Positions 1-6,954 of a stretch of DNA of 16,206 nt are shown one piece after another. A program made the position numbers and the translations under genes. A model generated the notes under the pieces. The model ran no database searches and was not told the origin of the DNA. It was given only the letters and a program-made list of their open reading frames with translations. Position 1 is the first letter of the stretch, and the number at the start of each line of letters is the position of its first letter. The DNA comes from Dehalococcoidia bacterium (GTDB taxonomy: Bacteria; Chloroflexota; Dehalococcoidia; Dehalococcoidales; UBA1222): assembly GCA_009776515.1 (NCBI GenBank), contig WRNP01000029.1:1-16206 (forward strand), written 5' to 3'.

Positions 1-1
1 A

Positions 2-265
2 GAGACTAAAATACCAGACAGAACATATACAATTTCGGATTTCACGAAAGTGGAACTAGGCATGACATATGAAAAAGTGGTTGAGTTAATGGGAGAACCT
101 ACAGGATCAGTTGGCTCTGGTATTGTATGGCAGACTTATATGCTACTGGACGGATCGTACGTAAAGTTATTCTTTGGCAGCGCTCCGCCATATAGTGATA
201 GTTGGCTAGTAGAAATATATATCGTTGATCCTAGCGGAAGAGAATTTGAGCTAAAGCAAGATTGA
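2..265 (+). CDS. SmpA/BamE-like small domain protein, 5'-truncated by the window edge
   Basis: The reading frame is open from base 2 to the stop at 263-265, so the gene begins outside the window and at least 87 residues are visible. A GTG at 50 is in frame but is probably internal. The visible part has the pattern V-x-x-G-M-T-Y-E-x-V-V-E-L-M-G-E-P-T-G followed by G-S-G-I-V-W-Q, alternating strands and 'LDGSYVKLFFG'. This helix-strand pattern is typical of the SmpA/OmlA/BamE and BLIP-like fold found as an extracytoplasmic module in many bacteria. Function is unknown; such modules usually sit behind a signal peptide or lipobox, which would be upstream of the window. It is followed on the same strand by two more small AT-rich genes. 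Confidence is good that it is coding and moderate for the fold. Confidence 0.7.
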   Translation, partial: ETKIPDRTYTISDFTKVELGMTYEKVVELMGEPTGSVGSGIVWQTYMLLDGSYVKLFFGSAPPYSDSWLVEIYIVDPSGREFELKQD

Positions 266-326
266 ACACCCGGAGATGCGGACATTATTTTGGACCAAAA
301 GTTTAAATAAATGTAAGCGAGAAAAA

Positions 327-764
327 ATGGACAATATTTCAATCGAACGGGTGTGGGAAGACGCTGGCTTTTTTGAAATTAAAATAACAGCTCAAGCAGA
401 GCTGATCTCTGTAAGTGTCAAGAGTTATATCGAATCAGAATCGATTGACAAACTTGCTTCACAAATTGCAGCTTTTCTAAAAACAATTAGAAGCAGTTTC
501 TTTTGGGAAAACGGGGTCAAGGGTGATTCCTTTACGCCATATGTATCTCTTGAGTTCTGGCATGACGATAATCCTAGCCATGTTATTATTGAAGTTTATA
601 TGGAAATAGATGACGGAGCTTCGTTTGACAAGCATAACTGTTGCTTTTTTATTAGGACTGAGATTGGATTATTGGAACACTTTGGTAATTCCATTGCCAT
701 GCTGAATGAGCATGGAATAGGCAAAAAAGTAATACTCAATCAAATTGATTACAGCAGTCGCTGA
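327..764 (+). CDS. Hypothetical acidic cytosolic protein, possibly immunity-like
   Basis: The call is a 145-residue protein starting at ATG 327. An in-frame ATG at 276 would add 17 residues, but its GGAG touches the start codon, so 327 is preferred (AGCGAG about 5 nt upstream). I do not recognise the family with certainty. No signal peptide or membrane segment is visible. The protein is acidic and mixed alpha/beta, with an N-terminal 'SIERVWEDAGFFEIKI' strand pattern, a helix around 'IDKLASQIAAFLKTI', and a C-terminal strand-rich half with 'YVSLEFWHDDNPSHVIIEVY' and 'CCFFIRTEIG'. Small acidic single-domain proteins of this look are common among immunity proteins of polymorphic toxins, but no toxin gene is visible beside it, so that is only a guess. 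Base composition is AT-rich, unlike the ftsAZ region. Confidence 0.65.
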   Translation: MDNISIERVWEDAGFFEIKITAQAELISVSVKSYIESESIDKLASQIAAFLKTIRSSFFWENGVKGDSFTPYVSLEFWHDDNPSHVIIEVYMEIDDGASFDKHNCCFFIRTEIGLLEHFGNSIAMLNEHGIGKKVILNQIDYSSR

Positions 765-862
765 TATATTGGATATTTACACCCGCAGGAGCTTTAGCGC
801 TTGCATACTGATGGGGCTGTTTGGCTTAACTACTAGAAAGAGGCATCCATAACAAGACGAGA

Positions 863-1342
863 ATGAAGAAAGCACCGCTGGTTCTATCAATTGTATTTAC
901 ATTTCTTTTTCTGATTTGTCTGTATATCGGCTTTGTTATGCCGAGCCACTATGAAAAACCCACAGAGTACAATACTGTCCAGCTCATGGCTACTATAACG
1001 AGTATAGAAGTCGTAAATAGAGGCTACAAAATAAACACTCAGGAATATCGTAAAAGTCTAAATGTTGCCAAACAGGACATTGATATTGGCGAAATCACTG
1101 ATTTTGTGGGGCAAATTGCTATTTTTAGAATCGAACAAATATGGGCGAATCAATTAGACGAAATGGTTATTATGCCCCCTATTGTAGCCCTTAATATCCA
1201 GGGTAAAGACATTATCACCCTAGAAAGCTACAACAAACGATTGGATGATTCTTTTACGAAGGGCAAAATTACGACAGCGGTTTTCGGAGTCATTTTCTTG
1301 CTACTTACTGGTATTTGTTTTATTAAAATGAAACAGAGGTAA
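863..1342 (+). CDS. Hypothetical two-helix membrane protein
   Basis: This 159-residue protein has a hydrophobic segment at about residues 5-26 (LVLSIVFTFLFLICLYIGFV) and a second at about 137-155 (TTAVFGVIFLLLTGICFI), followed by a short basic tail KMKQR. The central 110 residues are polar, with beta-like alternation (for example 'VQLMATITSIEVV'), and would lie outside the membrane as a loop between the two helices. The layout resembles membrane proteins with an extracytoplasmic DUF3592-like domain, but I cannot assign it. No clear Shine-Dalgarno sequence precedes ATG 863. It is the third gene in a same-strand series of small AT-rich genes and has no obvious pathway link to the symporter operon downstream. 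Confidence 0.65.
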   Translation: MKKAPLVLSIVFTFLFLICLYIGFVMPSHYEKPTEYNTVQLMATITSIEVVNRGYKINTQEYRKSLNVAKQDIDIGEITDFVGQIAIFRIEQIWANQLDEMVIMPPIVALNIQGKDIITLESYNKRLDDSFTKGKITTAVFGVIFLLLTGICFIKMKQR

Positions 1343-1788
1343 AGTCGCTCTGCTACCAAAAATCCTAGCATCGACCAAATTGGCTGCGGCGGCGTTAAAC
1401 AGTGATTCCCGCCATTTAGTAAGACGAGTTTTGCATATTTCGCAACAGTGGTAACCCAAAAGTCGGATAACATGTACTCAAATCAGTTCAGGGCACCTCC
1501 GGTAACCTCCCATTATCATAGCAGATATAGAGAGCAACAGAGAGAAAAAAGGTATAATTAGCCATCACATTCAAGGGTGGGAATGATACCCATGAAGCAG
1601 TATGTCATGTTTGCAGAGGAAGGCAGATTATCACGGCTGAGTAATATGGGTGATCCACTTGAAAAAGGGGGGTGTGGACGAAATCCTGGACCAAATATAT
1701 ACAGGAGGTAGTCCATGTATGCCCACCAAGAACGGATGAGGGCGGTGCAGCTTTTTCGGTGCTATTAATTATGACGCAATGCGCTACC
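1343..1788 (+). other. Long intergenic region without a convincing gene (left part)
   Basis: No intact reading frame with family-like features was found on either strand. Short open stretches are broken by stops every 20-40 codons. The only protein-like signal is a transposase-like fragment at 1592-1711. A TATAAT-like hexamer lies at about 1553-1558, but no convincing -35 was found. The region looks like decayed mobile or accessory DNA between the AT-rich small genes and the promoter at 1789. Confidence 0.5.
1592..1711 (+). pseudogene. N-terminal remnant of an IS5-type (DUF772) transposase
   Basis: From ATG 1592 the frame reads MKQYVMFAEEGRLSRLSNMG then DPLEK, and ends at a stop soon after (TAG 1709-1711). 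The pattern M-K-Q-x-x-x-F-x-x-x-x-R-L-x-x-L-S-x-x-G-D-P-L-E-K matches the beginning of transposases of the IS5-like group that carry a DUF772 N-terminus. In those the next residues are usually a short linker and then a W-E-x-F-R-P motif, which is missing here. No DDE domain or terminal inverted repeats were found nearby. I infer a deleted insertion sequence of which only the first 25 or so codons remain. The upstream GGTGGGA could be its old ribosome site. Confidence 0.5.
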
Positions 1789-1817
1789 TTGACAAACGTT
1801 TGGCACCTTGCTACAAT
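1789..1817 (+). promoter_or_regulatory. Near-consensus sigma-70 promoter for the symporter operon leader
   Basis: A perfect -35 TTGACA (1789-1794), a 17-nt spacer and a -10 TACAAT (1812-1817, five of six matches) lie in the non-coding region. The expected start of transcription is near 1824. It points towards the symporter gene about 510 nt away and no other gene lies between. This is the best promoter match in the window. Confidence 0.75.
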
Positions 1818-1974
1818 GCCCGCAATTTTAGCGAATGGTCGCGTTTAGATGAAAATTCTTACTCAGGCGGCATCTTATACCTATACATATAGCGGGCGCA
1901 CCTGGGTGCGCGCGGAGGATGTCGCTACTTGAGTCTGGTCTTGGAATATCATTCTAAACTGGAAGATATGTAGC

Positions 1975-2000
1975 AAGAGCCTCCCGCAAGGGAGGCTCTT
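1975..2000 (+). other. Perfect 11-bp hairpin with GCAA (GNRA) tetraloop
   Basis: AAGAGCCTCCC (1975-1985), loop GCAA (1986-1989), GGGAGGCTCTT (1990-2000). There is no T-tract after it, so it is not a classical rho-independent terminator. The GNRA loop suggests a folded RNA element, or a boundary between two RNA domains of the leader. Confidence 0.7.
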
Positions 2001-2274
2001 CGGGTAATAAGGACAATGAGGAATGAATCAAGGAGAATGGGCGGTTGCCCTACCTAGGCCGGTGGCATGTAGCACCTGCGAGCGGATGGGGCGGTCAGCC
2101 ATGAGCATGAAGCACCCGGGAATCTGGCAGCAGTATATCTGGCGGAGGACGTTTTCCATGCAAGCTATCGGCGACAATGCCGTTAGCGCCTTGGTGAACT
2201 TAGCCTTATTGAGACCAAGCGCTACGCAAGCCGTGGAAAGGCTTGCCGCCAACAACCACGTAGAAAAATGCGGC

Positions 2275-2312
2275 ACCACCCTCGGATCATGATAGTAGGG
2301 TGGTTTTGTTTT
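2275..2312 (+). terminator. Rho-independent terminator inside the leader, upstream of the symporter gene
   Basis: ACCACCCT (2275-2282) pairs perfectly with AGGGTGGT (2297-2304) across a 14-nt loop, followed by a T-rich run TTTTGTTTT (2304-2312). It sits 26 nt before the symporter ATG and its ribosome site. The preceding gene on this strand ends 900 nt earlier, so it is placed as a leader attenuator and not as a gene terminator. The 5' base of its stem overlaps GCGGCA (2270-2275), which can pair upstream with TGCCGC (2244-2249). Confidence 0.7.
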
Positions 2313-2337
2313 ACATAAATACAAAGGAGCGTGGCAA

Positions 2338-3888
2338 ATGTTAATCAAAATCCTGTTACTTCTGGTTTTCTTCGCGGTCACAATCTTTGTCGGTATTTAT
2401 TCCCGCAAACAGGCATCTAGCGTAAACGGATTTGTACTAGCCGGACGGTCTGTCGGGCCATGGCTCACAGCGTTCGCGTATGGGACAACGTACTTCTCGG
2501 CAGTTATTTTTGTAGGGTACGCTGGGCAGTTCGGTTGGCTCTATGGTACAGCGGCTACGTGGATTGGTCTAGGCAACGCATTCATCGGGGCGCTGCTGCC
2601 GTGGGTGATATTGGGGCGGCGTACGCGGATTATGACCAATCATCTGAAAAGTGCCACCATGCCGGAATTCTTTGGTTCTCGCTTCGGATCGCAACCGCTT
2701 AAAATCGGGGCGGCTCTTATCGTTTTTATTTTTCTCATTCCTTACACCGCTTCGCTTTATAATGGCCTTTCACGTCTTTTCTCCGTGGCGTTCAACATAG
2801 ATTTCATGTATTGCATTATTGCCATGGCGCTTATCACGGGTATATATGTGGTTATCGGAGGGTACTTTGCCACGGCATTGAATGACTTCATACAGGGCAT
2901 TATCATGCTGGCTGGCATCGTTGCAGTAGTGGCGGTGGTACTAAGCAACAATGGTGGTTTTATGGCTGCCATAGATGCTATGGCCCGCGTTGAGGGTGCG
3001 GCCACGGCACCCGGAGCTTATACTTCATTTTTCGGGCCTGACCCACTCGGACTACTGGGTGTTATAATTCTCACGTCACTCGGCACTTGGGGTCTGCCGC
3101 AGATGGTCGCCAGGTTTTATGCTATAAAATCCGAGAAGGCCATTGTCAAAGGTGCGGTAATCTCCACGATATTCGCGCTTGTTGTAGCGGGCGGTTGCTA
3201 CTTTCTCGGCAGCTTCGGTCGGTTATACGCAGACGTAGTAGTGGTGGGAGAAAATGGTGCCGTGGCGTTCGATTCCATTATCCCGAATATGCTTGCCGGA
3301 TTGCCTGACATCCTGATCGGAATCGTAGTGCTTTTGGTGCTTGCGGCCTCAATGTCTACGCTCTCCTCTCTGGTTATGACTTCATCTTCCACCTTGACGC
3401 TGGACTTCCTGAAAGGCCACGTCTTTAAAAATATGGATGAGAAAAAGCAGCTCTTGAGCATTCGTTTCCTGATCGTGGCGTTTATCATTATTTCCGCTGT
3501 TATCGCCACGATACAGTATAAGGGTGGTATTACATTTATTGCCCAGCTCATGAGTATTTCTTGGGGTGCTCTGGCCGGCTCGTTTCTTGCTCCGTTCTTG
3601 TATGGACTGTACTGGAAACGCGTTAGCAAAGTGTCTGTTTGGTGCTGTTTCGGGTTTAGCACGGTGCTTATGACCCTGAACATCTTGTTCAAAGGCAGTT
3701 TCCCGACGATTTTGCAGTCACCCATTAATGCTGGGGCATTTGCCATGCTTGCCGGATTAATCATCGTTCCGGTCGTCAGCCTGCTTACGAAGGCTCCGGA
3801 TAAGGCCTACCTAGAATCCTGTTTTTCATGCTACGAGAAGACCATCAGTGTCAAAGTCCAATCCGACCTAGGTGATAGCGGAGTGTAG
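2338..3888 (+). CDS. Sodium:solute symporter (SSS family), likely organic acid uptake
   Basis: This 516-residue integral membrane protein has a length and hydrophobic pattern fitting the 13-helix SSS family (PutP, PanF, ActP relatives). It would use the sodium gradient to import a small solute. Visible landmarks: a first helix at residues 2-20 (IKILLLLVFFAVTIFVGIY), the early 'SVNGFVLAGRSVGPWLTAFA' segment typical of the family, and 'ASMSTLSSLVMTSSSTLTLD', where Ser340-Thr341 align in sequence and number with the sodium-binding Ser340-Thr341 of PutP. AAAGGAG (2323-2329) sits 8 nt before ATG 2338, fixing the start. The acyl-CoA ligase follows after 32 nt on the same strand, so the imported substrate is probably a carboxylate that is then activated with CoA. 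Which acid cannot be read from the sequence. The leader terminator suggests regulated expression. Confidence 0.92.
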   Translation: MLIKILLLLVFFAVTIFVGIYSRKQASSVNGFVLAGRSVGPWLTAFAYGTTYFSAVIFVGYAGQFGWLYGTAATWIGLGNAFIGALLPWVILGRRTRIMTNHLKSATMPEFFGSRFGSQPLKIGAALIVFIFLIPYTASLYNGLSRLFSVAFNIDFMYCIIAMALITGIYVVIGGYFATALNDFIQGIIMLAGIVAVVAVVLSNNGGFMAAIDAMARVEGAATAPGAYTSFFGPDPLGLLGVIILTSLGTWGLPQMVARFYAIKSEKAIVKGAVISTIFALVVAGGCYFLGSFGRLYADVVVVGENGAVAFDSIIPNMLAGLPDILIGIVVLLVLAASMSTLSSLVMTSSSTLTLDFLKGHVFKNMDEKKQLLSIRFLIVAFIIISAVIATIQYKGGITFIAQLMSISWGALAGSFLAPFLYGLYWKRVSKVSVWCCFGFSTVLMTLNILFKGSFPTILQSPINAGAFAMLAGLIIVPVVSLLTKAPDKAYLESCFSCYEKTISVKVQSDLGDSGV

Positions 3889-3920
3889 TCGAGCAGTGGC
3901 AAGTTGAGGAGACAGCACCG

Positions 3921-5555
3921 ATGCCTATAACAGAAATACTCGCCGAAAATGCGCGGCGGTATGGGGATAAGATATGTTTGACCGAAATCAATCCTGAGCT
4001 AGAGGAGCGGCGTGCGCTGGCCTGGAAGGAATATGCTCTGGTGGAGTCCGCCCATGACACCCGCTACCGAAAAGAGCTGACCTGGCGTGAATTTGACGAA
4101 AAGGCCAATCAGTTTGCGCATCTGTTGCTGAAACAGGGAGTCAAGCGCGGTGACAAGGTCGGCATATTGCTGATGAACTGCATTGAGTGGCTGCCCATCT
4201 ACTTTGGCACGCTGAAAACGGGGGCGATGGCCGTACCGCTTAACTTTAGATATTCGTCCGATGAAATCAGATATGCCTTAGAGCTTGCCGATGTCTCTGT
4301 GCTGGTGTTAGGACCAGAGTTTGTCGACCGCGTGCGGGCTATAAAGGATAATATCCCCGCAGTGCGCTCAATGTTTTTCGTCGGCGAGGATAGTCCGGAT
4401 TTTGCCGAGAGCTACGAGGGCCTTGCAAGCTCTTGCCTCAAACATGCACCGGCGGTGGAGCTTTCTGATGGGGATGATGCCGCAATTTATTTTTCCTCTG
4501 GTACCACAGGGTTTCCGAAGGCTATTTTGCACTCTCATTTGAGCCTGGTCACCGCATGTAAGGTGGAGCATGCCCATCACGGCCAAACCCGCGATGACAT
4601 TTTTCTGTGTATTCCTCCGCTATATCACACCGGAGCCAAGATGCACTGGTTTGGCAGCCTGTATGTCGGTGGCAGTGCCGTGTTGTTGCGGGGGGTGCGC
4701 CCCAAATGGATCATTGAAACGGCCGCTAATGAGCATGCGAGTATCGTGTGGCTACTGGTGCCCTGGGCACAAGATGTGCTGGATGCCATTGAAAACGGTG
4801 ATATAAACCTAGCGGATTACGATTTGAGCGCCTGGCGGCTTATGCATATCGGTGCCCAACCAGTTCCGCCGAGCCTGATCAGGCGCTGGAAGCAGTATTT
4901 TCCTCACCACGATTATGACACGAACTACGGACTCTCGGAATCGTGCGGGCCCGGTGCGGTGCATCTTGGGGTGGAAAACATTCATAAGGTAGGCGCAATA
5001 GGCAAGGCCGGTTACGGCTGGCAGGTCAGAGTTGTTAGTGAGTGCGGCGAGCCGGTGAAGCCAGGTGAGGTGGGTGAACTGATATTATTCGGAGATAGTG
5101 TCATGAGATGCTATTACCGAGACCCAGAAGCCACTGCCGCTACGATCAAAGATGGTTGGCTATACACGGGAGACATGGCTTATGAGGATGAGGACGGGTT
5201 TTTGTTTCTTGTCGACAGAAAAAAAGATGTGATTATCACGGGGGGCGAGAATATCTACCCCGTACAAATTGAGAGTTTTCTGCGAGGCCATGATAAAATC
5301 AAGGATGCCGCTGTGATTGGTCTGGCAGATTACAGACTGGGCGAGATCGCTCTGGCCATCATTGAAGTAAAACCAGGTATGGAATGCGGAGAGGAGGAGA
5401 TACGGCAGTTTTGTACACAGCTACCGCGTTATAAGCGACCACATCGAGTTGTTTTCGGTAGCGTGCCCCGCAACGCCACTGGAAAAATTGAAAAACCCAA
5501 GCTCCGCACAAAGTATTGCGGAGAGAATATTGTAAAAAAACAGACCGAGCTTTAA
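3921..5555 (+). CDS. AMP-forming acyl-CoA synthetase / carboxylate-CoA ligase
   Basis: This 544-residue ANL-superfamily enzyme converts a carboxylate, ATP and CoA to acyl-CoA, AMP and pyrophosphate in the cytosol. Motifs in order: Y190-FSSGTTGFPK (phosphate-binding loop, 190-200), 'YDTNYGLSESCGPG' (A5-type motif), Y415-TGD418, D432-RKKD with 'ITGGENIYP' (hinge and A8 region), and NATGK522 with the catalytic lysine near the C-terminus. The set is complete, so it should be active. Between the N-terminal segment and the core lies a charged stretch, about residues 26-52 (PELEERRALAWKEYALVESA and on), longer than in many relatives. GAGGAG (3906-3911) is 9 nt before ATG 3921. It probably shares a transcript with the symporter. 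Substrate class (aryl, branched or fatty acid) is not determined; relatives are often called long-chain-fatty-acid-CoA ligase. Confidence 0.93.
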   Translation: MPITEILAENARRYGDKICLTEINPELEERRALAWKEYALVESAHDTRYRKELTWREFDEKANQFAHLLLKQGVKRGDKVGILLMNCIEWLPIYFGTLKTGAMAVPLNFRYSSDEIRYALELADVSVLVLGPEFVDRVRAIKDNIPAVRSMFFVGEDSPDFAESYEGLASSCLKHAPAVELSDGDDAAIYFSSGTTGFPKAILHSHLSLVTACKVEHAHHGQTRDDIFLCIPPLYHTGAKMHWFGSLYVGGSAVLLRGVRPKWIIETAANEHASIVWLLVPWAQDVLDAIENGDINLADYDLSAWRLMHIGAQPVPPSLIRRWKQYFPHHDYDTNYGLSESCGPGAVHLGVENIHKVGAIGKAGYGWQVRVVSECGEPVKPGEVGELILFGDSVMRCYYRDPEATAATIKDGWLYTGDMAYEDEDGFLFLVDRKKDVIITGGENIYPVQIESFLRGHDKIKDAAVIGLADYRLGEIALAIIEVKPGMECGEEEIRQFCTQLPRYKRPHRVVFGSVPRNATGKIEKPKLRTKYCGENIVKKQTEL

Positions 5556-5604
5556 TCGTTGTCGCATTCGGCCAGAGATAGCGCGTGCTAAAAGGGGGCG
5601 TTAC

Positions 5605-6126
5605 GTGAATAAAGGGGCAATACTGGTCCTTTTTATGGCAACTCTTTTGGTTATCGGCGCTTTTGGCGGGCTTGCCTGTTCTAGGAGCGCCCTTCAATTC
5701 GACGTTGACCCTATCAGTATGACAGGAAATATTAGATGGGCAGAGGAGTGGGTCTATCTTGATGTCACAATCACCAACAATACCAATAAAGGGATACTGT
5801 GGATTCGGACTATGGAAGCAGACTCTCGTTTATCCGAGGGTGATACTAGCTTTCGATTCTCCAGCTCGGGTTCCGAAAATTTTGGCAAGGCCTCTCCCAG
5901 TTGGTTTGATAAACTCAAAAAACCGCCTATAGCGGCTAACAATAGCCAAACATTTTCTGTTCGAATCGGTTCTTCTGGATATCTTGATTCGGATTTGGAA
6001 ACCGTGCTTTATTTTACAGCGTATCAGTACACGCTGACCGTCGAATGGATAGAATTTGTCGGCTATGGTAGGATGAGTAGCTTCGATAATCCCTTGAAGT
6101 TTACTTTTGAAGGGTACAGGCAGTGA
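5605..6126 (+). CDS. Hypothetical exported protein, possible lipoprotein
   Basis: This 173-residue protein has an N-terminal signal: MNK, a hydrophobic core at residues 5-22, then GGLAC25SRS. Cys25 could be lipidated, although Gly at position -3 is a poor fit to the usual lipobox, so cleavage by an ordinary signal peptidase is also possible. The mature part is beta-rich ('EEWVYLDVTITNNTNKGILW' and 'NNSQTFSVRIG'), like an Ig-like or FxLYD/DUF4352-type extracellular domain, but no family is certain. The start is GTG 5605, preceded by AAAGGGGGCG at 5591-5600. It lies 49 nt after the ligase on the same strand and could be read through from that operon. It converges with the ABC permease gene, 38 nt away. 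Function unknown. Confidence 0.7.
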   Translation: MNKGAILVLFMATLLVIGAFGGLACSRSALQFDVDPISMTGNIRWAEEWVYLDVTITNNTNKGILWIRTMEADSRLSEGDTSFRFSSSGSENFGKASPSWFDKLKKPPIAANNSQTFSVRIGSSGYLDSDLETVLYFTAYQYTLTVEWIEFVGYGRMSSFDNPLKFTFEGYRQ

Positions 6127-6164
6127 CTTTGTTGTTTGTCATAGTTCAGGGTTTAATAGCAGGA

Positions 6165-6953
6165 TCAAATCTCCCTCTTTCTGATAATCAGTATTGATCC
6201 CAATATAGCCAGCAGCAACCCCCCAATGGTTATCCAAAGAGCATACCAGTAGGGGCTGGTTATCGGCGGAGTCATTCCAGGATAGGCCGTCAGTTGAAAG
6301 GCATTTGGGTAAACCAGCTCCCATCCCCATCTGACAACCTCGAAAGGGATGAACACTCTGATGTTTTCTGTAAAAGACAGCCCATAAAAAGCCACCAGCA
6401 GAACCATGGCTATAGCGCCTGCTAAGACGTTATTTCTAAGCATGGTTGATATGAAGATTGTTAAAGCTACGGCAAAAGCTGTGTAAAGCAACATAAACCC
6501 CAGCATGGTAAAGAATAACTCGCAACTTAGGGGGTCTAAATCCCAAGGCCTAGTGATACGCAAGGCGTAGATATAGCAGATGGCAAAACCTACAGTAACG
6601 GCTAGGGCGAATATAAGGTAGGACACCAAGAATTTGGCCAGAATATAGGCACCACGCCCTACGGGCTTGACTAATACGGCAGCGGCCAAGCCGTCCTTAA
6701 CCTCTTTGGCCACGGTACTCATCAGCATAAAAGGGATGAGCATCAGCATCCCCATTGATAACCAATCGGTGAAATCGTATACGATATAGCCGGATTGCAG
6801 TGGATTTACCAGGGGGTCTCCGTGATAGTTGCCATCTGCCATAAAAGGAACAATCAGGCCCAGGGCAATACAGAAAGCAAAGACCAAAACAATCTTGTGC
6901 GTTTTCCAGTTTTCTATCAGCTCTTTTGGTAGCAGGACGAAAAACTTTTGCAT
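6165..6953 (-). CDS. ABC-2 type transporter permease
   Basis: This 262-residue membrane protein has about six predicted helices (roughly residues 20-40, 62-82, 105-130, 145-170, 175-195 and 238-257) and a basic C-terminal end (IIRKREI). 'STVAKEVKDGLAAAVLVKPV' followed by 'GRGAYILAKFLVSY' is the signature found after helix 2 of ABC-2 permeases: a short cytoplasmic segment listing the rearranged 'kPv/sR..y...K' motif. It starts at ATG 6953, only 1 bp after the stop of the ATPase gene, so the two are translationally linked and form one exporter. The substrate is unknown; NosFY/ABC-2 subfamilies move lipids, drugs or peptides, or act in protein maturation. The 5.6 and 6.2 kb genes converge with no clear terminator between them. 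Confidence 0.88.
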   Translation of the reverse strand: MQKFFVLLPKELIENWKTHKIVLVFAFCIALGLIVPFMADGNYHGDPLVNPLQSGYIVYDFTDWLSMGMLMLIPFMLMSTVAKEVKDGLAAAVLVKPVGRGAYILAKFLVSYLIFALAVTVGFAICYIYALRITRPWDLDPLSCELFFTMLGFMLLYTAFAVALTIFISTMLRNNVLAGAIAMVLLVAFYGLSFTENIRVFIPFEVVRWGWELVYPNAFQLTAYPGMTPPITSPYWYALWITIGGLLLAILGSILIIRKREI

Positions 6954-6954
6954 C

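Larger units (their letters stand above)
1824..2337 (+). promoter_or_regulatory. Long structured 5' leader, candidate riboswitch or attenuator (unassigned class)
   Basis: This stretch lies between the 1789 promoter and the symporter start and is unusually rich in complementary segments. Stems seen by eye: TAGCGA (about 1828) with TCGCTA (about 1923), enclosing GCGCAC-CTGG-GTGCGC (1896-1911); an 11-bp GCAA-capped hairpin (1975-2000); GGGC-GGTT-GCCC (2039-2050); GCTA-T-CGGC with GCCG-T-TAGC (2164-2187); AGCGCCTTGGT (2185-2195) with ACCAAGCGCT (2214-2223, one bulge); CTACG-CAAGCC (2222-2232) with GGCTTG (2240-2245) and CGTAG (2259-2263); and TGCCGC (2244-2249) with GCGGCA (2270-2275). Several exclude one another. 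It ends in the terminator at 2275-2312. It does not match the conserved cores I remember for cobalamin, TPP, SAM, glycine, lysine, c-di-GMP, THF or T-box RNAs. An 89-codon ORF (ATG 2023 to TGA 2292) crosses the right half and could alternatively be a small gene. Confidence 0.5.

Noticed and set aside
1228..1473. An 81-codon minus-strand ORF overlapping the end of the two-helix membrane protein.
   Set aside because: It overlaps a better-supported gene, has no ribosome site and no recognisable features.
1849..1932. A 28-codon ORF (MKILTQAASYTYTYSGRTWV...) after the 1789 promoter.
   Set aside because: No ribosome site and very short; the segment also contains the GCGCAC hairpin and forms part of the outer TAGCGA/TCGCTA stem. 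It could be the tail of a lost gene but cannot be supported.
2023..2292. An 89-codon plus-strand ORF (MNQGEWAVALPRP...) within the leader.
   Set aside because: No family pattern, a Shine-Dalgarno AAGG about 9 nt away at best, and its stop lies in the terminator loop. The base pairing explains the sequence better. Kept as an alternative in the leader entry, not called as a gene.
2264..2304. A T-box-like AGGGTGG-T-GCCGC read on the minus strand across the terminator.
   Set aside because: A T-box leader in that direction would need its stem I inside the symporter coding region and a downstream gene on the minus strand, and there is none. It is explained by the terminator stem read backwards.
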